This document shows positions 1 through 7,726 of a stretch of 48,007 nt of DNA, one piece after another. This DNA is from a bacterium. GTDB lineage: Bacteria > Sysuimicrobiota > Sysuimicrobiia > Sysuimicrobiales > Segetimicrobiaceae. Within the stretch, counting starts at the first letter, position 1. Every line of letters starts with the position of its first letter. The notes beneath the pieces are model-generated. The model was not told where the DNA came from. It saw only the letters and a program-made list of their open reading frames with translations, and did no database searches. The translations under genes were made by a program, and so were the position numbers. The stretch is taken from positions 1-48,007 of the forward strand of contig DASSXJ010000233.1 of NCBI GenBank assembly GCA_035703895.1, in the 5' to 3' direction.

Positions 1-1224
1 GCGGACGACGTCAAGTACAGCATCGACCGCGTGATCGATCCAAAAACGGCCTCCCCCTGGCGCAGCTGGTTCGACTCGGTCCAGGAGGTCAAGATCGTCG
101 ACCCGATGACCATCCAGATCAACCTGAAGGACCCGTATCCGGGCCTCCTCGGAGCCTTTGCCGGCATGCGTGCGTCCGGGATCATCCCCAAGGGCTTTGC
201 CGAGCGGGAGAACCTCAAGATCAAGGCGATCGGAACCGGGCCGTTCAAGTTGGTCGAGTTTGTGCCCCAGGACCACATTACCTACGCGCGCAACGCCGAC
301 TACTGGGACAAACCGCTGCCATACCTCGACGGCATGACGTTCAAGATCCTTACAGAAGACAACGCACGACTGGCGGCGCTGCGGGCCGGCCAGGTCCAAT
401 ACGCGGCCATAACCGCACAGGGGGAAACACAGCTCAAGGGCACTCAGGGAATCACGGTGGTGAAGGGGCCCAGCGCCTGGGTCGCGCTCCACTATATCAA
501 CGTGTCCAAGAAACCGCTCAACGACGCCCGCGTCCGCAAAGCGATGCGGATGGCGGTCGATACGAACGAGGTCATCCAAAAGGCTGTGTTCGGCGCCGGC
601 GTGCCCTCCGGGCCGGTGCCCACGGGGTACGGAGACTGGTACCTCGATCCGAAGACGCTCCCCTATCAGAAGCCCGATATCGAAGGGGCGAAGAAGCTCC
701 TTGCAGAGGCCGGGTATCCGAACGGCGGGTTCAAGATCGAGATCAAGTGCTCCCCGCAGTATCCAGAGTTCGTGGCGACGACGCTCATTGTACAGGACTC
801 CCTCAAGAAGCTCGGCATCGATGTCCAGGTCGTCCAGCAGGAGTGGGGGACCTTCGTCAAGGACCACAATACGGAGACACAGACCAAGGGCCGGGAGGGC
901 GGCGAAATCTTCGCCTCCGCCAACACCTTCCGGCCGGACCCCGACGGTTACATCTACCCGTATTTCCACTCCGCAGGGACGATCAACGACGGCGGGTACA
1001 ACAACCAAAAGCTGGATCCGCTCATGCAGCAGGCGCGGTCCATTTTCAACCACGACCAGCGCAAGAGCCTGTACCGGGAGATCCAGCGCACCCTCCTCGA
1101 CGATTCGCCCGACTGGTGGTGGTACGCGAAGTTGAACATCGAGGCGATGAGCGGCAAATTGCAAGGATACGCCCAGTCGTTTACAGGTCGTCGCATCTTT
1201 CTCAAGAAGGCCTGGCTCGCGTAA
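1..1224 (+). CDS. ABC transporter substrate-binding protein, family 5 (5' truncated)
   Basis: Peptide/nickel-type (SBP_bac_5) periplasmic or lipid-anchored binding protein. The reading frame is open from base 1, so the gene starts upstream of the window; about 407 codons are visible. Family features are RKAMRMAVDTNEV in the middle, the GEIFASANTFRPDPDGYIYPYF segment split around 300-320, and the DWWWY motif near the C-terminus. Its first base aligns with codon 130 of the next gene, so roughly 129 N-terminal residues including the signal peptide are missing. The two proteins share most residues over their full overlap, so this is a tandem duplication. Ligand cannot be read from sequence; short peptides, or other ligands known for this family, are possible. 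Confidence 0.93.
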   Translation, partial: ADDVKYSIDRVIDPKTASPWRSWFDSVQEVKIVDPMTIQINLKDPYPGLLGAFAGMRASGIIPKGFAERENLKIKAIGTGPFKLVEFVPQDHITYARNADYWDKPLPYLDGMTFKILTEDNARLAALRAGQVQYAAITAQGETQLKGTQGITVVKGPSAWVALHYINVSKKPLNDARVRKAMRMAVDTNEVIQKAVFGAGVPSGPVPTGYGDWYLDPKTLPYQKPDIEGAKKLLAEAGYPNGGFKIEIKCSPQYPEFVATTLIVQDSLKKLGIDVQVVQQEWGTFVKDHNTETQTKGREGGEIFASANTFRPDPDGYIYPYFHSAGTINDGGYNNQKLDPLMQQARSIFNHDQRKSLYREIQRTLLDDSPDWWWYAKLNIEAMSGKLQGYAQSFTGRRIFLKKAWLA

Positions 1225-1253
1225 CGCCGAGCCACACAGGGGAGGGACCGAAG

Positions 1254-2867
1254 ATGAACCGTGTAAGCCGAAGAAAGCTCTTGGCCCGCGGCCTGGCGCT
1301 CGGCGGAGGACTCGGCCTCGGAGGGGCGGAGGCAGCGCAACTACTGATCCCCTCCTGGCGGGGACAGACGGTGGAAGCGGCTACTACCGCCCAACCCAAA
1401 CGAGGAGGGACCCTTGTCGCGGCCGCCGAGGTGGATCCGGTCAGCCTGGACCCGCACACCAACTCGAACTTCTCCGCAGCGCAAGGGTTCGAGCATCTGT
1501 ACGAGAGCCTCACCGGCTACAATGAAAAAAACCAAATCGTGCCAATGCTGGCCCAGAAGTGGGAGCTCTCCAACGGGGGGAAGACATACATCTTCCACCT
1601 GCGTCCAAACGTGAAGTTTCATAACGGCCAGACCATGACCGCGGAGGACGTGAAGTACAGCATCGATCGCGTGCTCGATCCCAAGACCGCCTCGCCCTGG
1701 CGCAGCTGGTTCAACGCGATCGAGGAGATCAAAGTCATCGACCCGTTGACCGTCCAGATGAACCTCAGCGCCCCGTACCCCGGCCTCCTCGGCTCGTTTG
1801 CCGGGATGCGGGCCTCAGGGATCGTTCCGAAGGGCCTGGCGGAACGGGAGAACTTGAAGATCAAGGCCATCGGCACGGGCCCGTTCAAGCTGGTTGAATT
1901 CGTGCCCCAGGACCACATCACATACGCCCGCCACCCCGACTACTGGGACCAGCCGCTGCCGTACCTCGACGGCATGACCTTCAAAGTCCTGCCCGAAATG
2001 ACCGCGCGTGAGGGCGCGCTTCGGGCCGGGCAGGTTCAGTACGCCTCCATTAACGCCCAAGGAGCCGAGCAGCTCGCCCGCGTCCCCGGGATCAAGGTGT
2101 TGAAAGGCCTCATCGCCACGGTGACCCTCCAGTACATCAACGTCGCCGCGAAGCCGCTCAACGACTCGCGGGTCCGCAAAGCCCTGCGGATGGCGGTCGA
2201 CACCAACGAGATCATCCAAAAGGCGGAGTTCGGAGCGGCAGTGCCCTCGGGCCCGATCCCGACCGGCTACGGCGACTGGTATCTCGACCCCAAAACACTG
2301 CCCTACACCAAGCCCGATATCGAGGGAGCCAAGAAGCTGCTGGCCGAAGCCGGGTACCCGGGTGGCGGCTTCAAGATCGAGCTCAAATGTTCACCCCAGT
2401 ATCCGCAATTGGTGGCGATCTCGCTGGTGGTCCAGGATGCGGTGAAGAAACTCGGCGTCGATGCTCAGGTCGTGCAGCAGGAATGGGGAGCGTTCGTGAA
2501 AGACAACGACACGGTGATCAGGACCGGAGGAAAAGAAGGGGGAGAGATCTTCGCCTCGGGGAACACGTTCCGCCCCGACCCAGACGGATACATTTACCCG
2601 TATTTCCACGTGGGCGGAGAGCGGAACTACGGCGGGTACTCGAACCCGAAGCTGGAACCGCTGATGCGGCAGGCCCGGACGATCTTCAACCACGACCAAC
2701 GCCGCAGCCTCTACGTGGAGATCCAGCGAACCCTGCTCGAGGAATCGCCCAACTGGTGGTGGTACGTGGCCTACAACATCGAGGCCACGTCGGAAAAAGT
2801 CCAAGGCTACGCGCAATCGTTTACCGGACGCCGCTTCCTGTTGAAGAAAGCCTGGCTCAGCAGCTGA
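1254..2867 (+). CDS. ABC transporter substrate-binding protein, family 5 (Tat-exported)
   Basis: 537-residue extracytoplasmic binding protein for a DppBC-type importer. The ATG at 1254 is preceded by GGGAGGG (1240-1246). The N-terminus SRRKLLARG followed by a Gly/Leu-rich stretch and an Ala-rich end is a twin-arginine signal (residues 5 to about 43), so it is probably exported folded. Mature start motif KRGGTLVAA and FEHLYESLTGYN are typical of SBP_bac_5. It lies 29 bases after its paralogue and 37 bases before the first permease, so the four genes look like one operon. It differs from the upstream copy mainly in surface segments such as residues around 260-285, which may mean different ligands. 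Confidence 0.94.
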   Translation: MNRVSRRKLLARGLALGGGLGLGGAEAAQLLIPSWRGQTVEAATTAQPKRGGTLVAAAEVDPVSLDPHTNSNFSAAQGFEHLYESLTGYNEKNQIVPMLAQKWELSNGGKTYIFHLRPNVKFHNGQTMTAEDVKYSIDRVLDPKTASPWRSWFNAIEEIKVIDPLTVQMNLSAPYPGLLGSFAGMRASGIVPKGLAERENLKIKAIGTGPFKLVEFVPQDHITYARHPDYWDQPLPYLDGMTFKVLPEMTAREGALRAGQVQYASINAQGAEQLARVPGIKVLKGLIATVTLQYINVAAKPLNDSRVRKALRMAVDTNEIIQKAEFGAAVPSGPIPTGYGDWYLDPKTLPYTKPDIEGAKKLLAEAGYPGGGFKIELKCSPQYPQLVAISLVVQDAVKKLGVDAQVVQQEWGAFVKDNDTVIRTGGKEGGEIFASGNTFRPDPDGYIYPYFHVGGERNYGGYSNPKLEPLMRQARTIFNHDQRRSLYVEIQRTLLEESPNWWWYVAYNIEATSEKVQGYAQSFTGRRFLLKKAWLSS

Positions 2868-2904
2868 TCGCCGCTCGACCTCTCGGGGCCTAGCGCTCCG
2901 GTCG

Positions 2905-3852
2905 ATGCGCTACCTCGTCCGACGCCTGCTATGGATGGGCGCCGCCCTGCTCGGAGTGTCGGCGCTGATCTTTATCCTGGTACGGCTGCTTCCGGGCAAC
3001 ATCATCGACATCATCGCCGGCACAGAAGGCCAGTTGAGCCGCTCGCAGCGCCTCGAGATCCTGCACAGTTTCGGCCTGGACCGCCCGTGGCCGGTGCAGT
3101 ACGCGCTGTGGGTATGGAGTATGCTCCACGGGAACTTCGGCTGGTCGTTCAGGACGAGCCAACCCGTGGCCGGGCTGCTCGTCTCGAGGCTGCCCACGAC
3201 GGTCGAACTCGCGGCGCTCACCGTCGCGCTCGTCACGCTCGTGGGACTTCCGCTCGGCATCCTCGCCAGCATCACCCGAAGCGCCCGGCTCAAGGTCGCC
3301 GTCCAGATCGTGGGCCTGCTGGGACTCTCCATCCCAAACTTCTGGATCGCTATCGTCCTGATCATCGTGGCCTCGTTTGCATTCCACTGGCTTCCGGCGC
3401 TGATCTTCGTCCCCCCCTGGCAGGACCCGTGGATCAACCTGCAGCAGATGTTCCTGCCGATCCTGTCCCTCGCGCTCGGGCTGGCGGCCGTCGTCGTGCG
3501 CATGACTCGGTCGTCGATGCTCGAGGTGCTGGGCCAGGAGTACGTCAAAGTGGCACGAGCCAAGGGCCTCGGAAGTCGCGCCGTCCTCCTGCGGCACGCC
3601 CTTCGCAACGCGCTCATCCCCATCGTGACCGTGCTCGGCCTTCAGATGGGGTTCCTCCTCGGGGGGGTGGTCATCACCGAACAGATCTTCGGACTGCCCG
3701 GGTTGGGATGGACGCTACTCAACGGCGTGTACCAACGGGACTATCCGGTCGTGCAAGGCGCCGTAATGTTATTTGCGATCACGTTCGTGGTCACCAACCT
3801 GATCGTGGACCTGCTCTACACCACCCTCGACCCCCGCATCCGTTATGAGTAG
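2905..3852 (+). CDS. ABC transporter permease, DppB type
   Basis: 315-residue inner-membrane permease of a peptide/nickel importer. It starts MRYLVRRLLWMGAALLGV, the standard first membrane segment of DppB/OppB proteins, contains the family signature GFLLGGVVITEQIFGLPGLG, and carries the cytoplasmic ATPase-contact (EAA) loop EYVKVARAKGLGSRAVLLRH. About six membrane segments. The stop overlaps the start of the next permease by 8 bases, indicating translational coupling. No gene for the two ATPases follows; the operon ends with the next permease. Confidence 0.95.
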   Translation: MRYLVRRLLWMGAALLGVSALIFILVRLLPGNIIDIIAGTEGQLSRSQRLEILHSFGLDRPWPVQYALWVWSMLHGNFGWSFRTSQPVAGLLVSRLPTTVELAALTVALVTLVGLPLGILASITRSARLKVAVQIVGLLGLSIPNFWIAIVLIIVASFAFHWLPALIFVPPWQDPWINLQQMFLPILSLALGLAAVVVRMTRSSMLEVLGQEYVKVARAKGLGSRAVLLRHALRNALIPIVTVLGLQMGFLLGGVVITEQIFGLPGLGWTLLNGVYQRDYPVVQGAVMLFAITFVVTNLIVDLLYTTLDPRIRYE

Positions 3853-4744
3853 GGTGGAGGCCGAGCTTCAGGAGTCGCCCGCCCGATCGTTCGCGCCTGC
3901 GCGGGCGCGACGATCCATCGGTCTCGGACGCCTCCTCCGGCGGAGCCCCGTCGTGATCATCGGCGGGGCGCTGGTCGTCATGGTTGTGCTCCTCGCGCTC
4001 GGCGCGCAGATCATCGCGCCGCAGAGTCCCGTCTCCCAGACCGCGCAGCCGCTCCTTCGACCGGGGCACGACCATCTGGCCGGGACCGACGAACTCGGAC
4101 GCGACGAATTCAGCCGCCTCATCTACGGCGCGCGCGTCTCGCTCTACGTCGGCGTGCTCGCGGTCTCCATCGCGCTGGCGTTGGGGGCAACCTCCGGGAT
4201 CATTGCGGGGTTCTACGGCGGGTGGGTAGACAACATCTTGATGCGGACGATGGACATCCTGTTCTCGCTCCCGGCGATCGTGCTCGCGATCGCGATCACC
4301 AGCATCCTCAAACCGAGCCTCACCAACGCGATGATCGCCATAGGGATCGTCTATGCGCCGACCTTCGCGCGGATCGCTCGGGGACCTACGCTCGCAGTCG
4401 TCAACCTCGCCTACATCGAAGCGGCCCGGGCCGTCGGCATCCCGAACGGGAAGATCATGCTGCGACATGTCCTACCGAACGTGTCGGCTCCGCTGATCGT
4501 CCAGACGACTGTGTCCCTCTCGACAGCGATCCTCACGGAGGCGGCGCTGAGCTTCCTCGGCCTGGGCACCCAGCCCCCAACGGCATCCTGGGGGCTGATG
4601 TTGAGTTCGGCACGGCAGTACATGCTGATCGACCCATGGATCGCCGTCCTGCCGGGAGCGGCGATCGCCCTGACCGTGCTCGGCTTCAACCTCCTGGGAG
4701 ATGGCCTGCGCGACCTGCTCGATCCGCGGATCCGGACGATGTAG
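3845..4744 (+). CDS. ABC transporter permease, DppC type
   Basis: 299-residue partner permease. N-terminal cytoplasmic tail rich in Arg, then one membrane segment (VVIIGGALVVMVVLLALG), the DppC motif AGTDELGRDEFSRLIYGAR, and the EAA loop YIEAARAVGIPNGKIMLRH. The C-terminal SFLGLGTQPPTASWG is typical of the family. The start codon lies inside the dppB-like gene. Its stop is 3 bases from the stop of the convergent GGDEF gene, so there is no space for an intrinsic terminator between them. The absence of DppD/DppF genes in the window means ATPases are encoded upstream or elsewhere. Confidence 0.95.
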   Translation: MSRVEAELQESPARSFAPARARRSIGLGRLLRRSPVVIIGGALVVMVVLLALGAQIIAPQSPVSQTAQPLLRPGHDHLAGTDELGRDEFSRLIYGARVSLYVGVLAVSIALALGATSGIIAGFYGGWVDNILMRTMDILFSLPAIVLAIAITSILKPSLTNAMIAIGIVYAPTFARIARGPTLAVVNLAYIEAARAVGIPNGKIMLRHVLPNVSAPLIVQTTVSLSTAILTEAALSFLGLGTQPPTASWGLMLSSARQYMLIDPWIAVLPGAAIALTVLGFNLLGDGLRDLLDPRIRTM

Positions 4745-4747
4745 GAA

Positions 4748-6103
4748 CTAGCTCTGCCGGACTTGCACGTCGGATTCCGGCTGAACGTCTTCCGGCGGGC
4801 GGGGGGCGAGCATCCTGGCCAGCGTCTTCCCCAAGCGACGGTTGAGCGCCGACAAGATCGCACGCGAGACGGCGACGTGCGGATCGGGGGCGCTCGCGCT
4901 GCCGACCAGTCGCTCCGCGGTGTCGGCGGCGCCGACCAGCACCGCGACCGCCACGGTCTCTTTCTCGGCCGGCGTGACCGACAGATCGTCGAGGAGAAAC
5001 CCCGGCTCCTCGCCAATCGCCTGGGCGATGGCCCGAAGGGTGGCGTCGGCAACCAGAAACGGCGTGCCGTGCCCGTGGATTCGCGCCGACGCAGATCCTC
5101 GCAGCGGGCGGCCACCGAGGTCCAGCTCCACCACCGCGGTACTCCCGTGCGTGTCCCGGTCCACGCGCGCCAGCGCGAGACGCAGGCGTATTTCCTCCGT
5201 GCGCGGGACCGGCTCGCCCCCGGGGTGGGCGTGGTCCTCATCCCGCCGGCTGTGGTGAACAATGCCCTGCCCGGACTCCTTTGCCAGCGTGGAGCCCCGG
5301 CTCGCCAGCGTCAGGAGATCCTCCACCGTCGACGCGATATGCGAGGCAGTGCGCCGCTCAATTCTACGCCCTCCGGCGAACCCGATCGCCGCCGTGACCC
5401 GCTCTTCTACACCCCGGATCTCGACCGGCAAGTTCACCGTATCCCGAAGCCGCTGAGCCAGCGCGCGCGCGTCCTCGCTCCGCCGTGTCGTCGCGATCGC
5501 AAACTCGTCGCCGGCGTACCGGCACAGCAGATCGGTCTCCGGATCGATTTGGCTCTCGAGTAAATACCCCACGGAGCGGATGATGTCGTCGCCCACCACG
5601 TGCCCGAGCGCCTTGTTGACGATCCTGAAGTTGTTCATATCGATGAAGAGAATCGCCACTTCCTGGCCGCGTTCGAGCGCGGCCGCGGCCCAATTTCGAA
5701 GGGCGGTCGCCCACGGCAGGCCGGTCATCGGATCGCGTTCCTGGCTCCTGGCCTCGAGCACCGCGGTCAGGGTGATCAGACCGACGAGATGCCCCTGATC
5801 GACGACGGGGAGAGCGGCCGCGCGCTGCCGGGTGAGCAGCTCGTACGCCTGTCCGAGGGGAAGATCGGGAGTCGCCGCCGCAACGTCGGTGGTCATGACC
5901 TCGGCGACCGTCCGGTAGAGCGGCTGACGGAGCAGTTGCAATGGCGTGACGAACCCCACCAATCGATCGCCGTCGACAACCGGCACCCCAGCGTGCCCGC
6001 CCTCGCGGATGAGGTCAATGGCGGCGCCCACGGATGCCGATCCGGCAACCGGGGTTGGGGCCGGCGTCATCAAGTCCGCGACCGTCCGGGGGGATTCTCT
6101 CAT
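4748..6103 (-). CDS. CBS-CBS-GGDEF diguanylate cyclase-like protein with extra C-terminal domain
   Basis: 451-residue cytoplasmic signalling protein without membrane segments. Tandem CBS domains (about 7-58 and 66-116) would sense a nucleotide ligand. A GGDEF domain (about 124-290) has DPMTGL at 124-129, FIDMNNFR around 153-160 and the active-site loop A197-G-D-E-F201, so the first Gly of GGDEF is Ala. The inhibitory I-site RxxD just upstream is PETD (188-191), lacking Arg, so classical product inhibition is unlikely. Some AGDEF enzymes are known to be active, so c-di-GMP synthesis remains plausible. Residues from about 320 to 440 (VELDLGGRPLRGSA, AILSALNRRLGKTL) form a further domain that I do not recognise. 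It converges on the dpp-like operon. Confidence 0.88.
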   Translation of the reverse strand: MRESPRTVADLMTPAPTPVAGSASVGAAIDLIREGGHAGVPVVDGDRLVGFVTPLQLLRQPLYRTVAEVMTTDVAAATPDLPLGQAYELLTRQRAAALPVVDQGHLVGLITLTAVLEARSQERDPMTGLPWATALRNWAAAALERGQEVAILFIDMNNFRIVNKALGHVVGDDIIRSVGYLLESQIDPETDLLCRYAGDEFAIATTRRSEDARALAQRLRDTVNLPVEIRGVEERVTAAIGFAGGRRIERRTASHIASTVEDLLTLASRGSTLAKESGQGIVHHSRRDEDHAHPGGEPVPRTEEIRLRLALARVDRDTHGSTAVVELDLGGRPLRGSASARIHGHGTPFLVADATLRAIAQAIGEEPGFLLDDLSVTPAEKETVAVAVLVGAADTAERLVGSASAPDPHVAVSRAILSALNRRLGKTLARMLAPRPPEDVQPESDVQVRQS

Positions 6104-6353
6104 CGAAGGCGATTCTGCTCACCGGCACTTTCGGCGCGATCTGCCGCTGTCCTTGCACAGAGGATCGCGATCTCTACACGTATCATCGGGCTTTGACCAA
6201 TCCCGCGCCACCCCTCGAATGAATGGATGTGTGCATCGAACACGCATGCCCCACTCGGGTCTTGCGGCCTGTGGTTCGGGGTATCTTTTGAAGAGGAACC
6301 TTTCATAGATCCTTGACCGGGCCGGAGGACACGCGTGGGCAGGGCGCACGTTG

Positions 6354-6382
6354 TTGACAATCGGTCTCATAGCCCGTACACT
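6354..6382 (+). promoter_or_regulatory. Sigma70-type promoter for the histidine kinase gene
   Basis: TTGACA at 6354-6359, a 17-base spacer and TACACT at 6377-6382. This is a perfect -35 and a four-of-six -10 with optimal spacing, which is rare by chance in such GC-rich DNA. Predicted start of transcription is about 6389, leaving about 130 bases of leader before the ATG at 6520. Confidence 0.7.
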
Positions 6383-6401
6383 CTTCACTACCCGTACACT
6401 C
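6373..6401. repeat. 11-base direct repeat overlapping the -10 element
   Basis: CCCGTACACTC occurs at 6373-6383 and again at 6391-6401, 18 bases apart start to start. The first copy includes the -10 box, the second spans the predicted transcription start. It could be a pair of regulator half-sites or a duplicated -10 region giving a second start. Confidence 0.5.
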
Positions 6402-6519
6402 ATTCGGCGGGCTGTTTGGACCGTCGGATGAACTACTGCCAAAGAACGACCGTATTGGTTCGTATGGACGCCGCCGTCGCTGGTCCTCAATCGACGCGCG
6501 AAGAAGGTCGCTGATCGAG

Positions 6520-7617
6520 ATGGGCAAGGTGCACGGGATCGACGTACGCGCGCTCCGGCAAACGAAGTCCCCTGCCGGCGCGGTTGCATCGAGGTCAGCG
6601 GTCCACGGCGACCTCGACGATTTCTTCGCGGACCTCCGATCATCGTTTCTCGACGCCAGCAAGGCAGAACGGTGCGTCATCAAACTGGCGCCGGGCTGGC
6701 GGCGGATCGTCGGCCAGTGGCTCGGGCCCGTCCCAGATGGTGAGGCGAGCGCCGACGAGCCCGACTTCGTCCCGGTGTCCTGGATCAAGGTCCGGCACGA
6801 GGGATCCAGGAGCGAGGTCAGGGTCAATCTCCTCCTAGGCGGATCGTCGGCCGCACAGATCGTCGTCACCACGCGCAAGAAGCGCGGGCTCGCGCAGATC
6901 TTGCGCGTCCTGACGACCTTTATCCCCAAGGTCTCTTCCCGGCTGTGCCTGCGGTGGCTCCGCGAGGAAGCGAATGCCTACGAGCGGCGCCGGCTCGCCC
7001 AGGACCTGCACGATGGACCTCTGCAGATCGCCACGGCCACGAAGATCCGGCTCCAATCACGCCGGCAGTTTGCCGAAGACGGTCTGGCGGCGCAGGGATT
7101 GGACGAAGCCATCGAGCTCACGGGACAGGTCATCGCGTCGATGCGCTCGCTGCTGCACGAGCGGATGACGGCCGCGGAGTCCCCGTCCCTCAAGACGCAT
7201 CTCCGGCGGGCGGCAGGTCGCTGGGGTGAGTTGACCGGCATGCGCGTGCACTTCAGCTTCCCGGAAAACGCTCCGGACGAGGTGCGGGCGTTCTCCAAGG
7301 AGACGCTCGAGGTCGCCGAACACGTCGTGAGCGAGAGCATCGTCAATGCCTGGAAACACGGCAAGGCGACACAACTCTCGGTGAGCTGTCATCCACAGAA
7401 CGGCGGCATGCTGCTGACGCTCCGCGACGACGGATGCGGATTCCGGGCCTCGGTCGAGCCGGAGGCGGGGGACGGCACCAAGATGGGGCTTCGGCTTCTG
7501 CGCTCACGCGTGAACGAACTCGGCGGGCGGTTCGACGTCCGCTCACCGCAGGACGGCGGCACCATCGTCGAGACCTGGCTCCCCCCGCATCAGGGCCACC
7601 GCGAGGACCCCGCCTAA
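6520..7617 (+). CDS. Sensor histidine kinase, NarL/HisKA_3 type, soluble, orphan
   Basis: 365 residues. Residues 1-150 are an input region I cannot assign; there is no membrane segment, so sensing is cytosolic. The dimerisation and phosphoacceptor motif AQDLHDGPLQ puts the phosphorylated His at H164. The ATPase domain shows the N box VVSESIVNAWKHG (N276), DDGCGF (303-308), GLRLLRSRV and GGTIVETWLP. HisKA_3 kinases normally pair with a LuxR-type response regulator, but none is encoded beside it. The gene follows its own promoter and is 109 bases upstream of the CoxL-like gene, with no strong terminator seen between. Confidence 0.9.
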   Translation: MGKVHGIDVRALRQTKSPAGAVASRSAVHGDLDDFFADLRSSFLDASKAERCVIKLAPGWRRIVGQWLGPVPDGEASADEPDFVPVSWIKVRHEGSRSEVRVNLLLGGSSAAQIVVTTRKKRGLAQILRVLTTFIPKVSSRLCLRWLREEANAYERRRLAQDLHDGPLQIATATKIRLQSRRQFAEDGLAAQGLDEAIELTGQVIASMRSLLHERMTAAESPSLKTHLRRAAGRWGELTGMRVHFSFPENAPDEVRAFSKETLEVAEHVVSESIVNAWKHGKATQLSVSCHPQNGGMLLTLRDDGCGFRASVEPEAGDGTKMGLRLLRSRVNELGGRFDVRSPQDGGTIVETWLPPHQGHREDPA

Positions 7618-7726
7618 CCGCGCACCGTAATGCTCCCGGCCCCTCGTCCCCGCATCACGGCAGGGGGGGTCCCGCCTCCGGTCGAACACGTGGGCATCCA
7701 CTTCACGCACAGGATGGTGTGAACCC

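Larger units (their letters stand above)
6104..6519. other. Divergent intergenic region between GGDEF gene and histidine kinase
   Basis: 416 bases with no convincing gene. It is less GC-rich than its surroundings. The right half holds a near-consensus promoter (6354-6382) and an 11-base direct repeat overlapping it (6373-6401). A weak 5-base stem GGTTC/GAACC lies near 6273-6300. No riboswitch or small-RNA fold was recognised. No ATG, GTG or TTG exists in frame upstream of the kinase ATG back through 6391, so the kinase has a 5' leader of about 130 bases. Confidence 0.6.
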
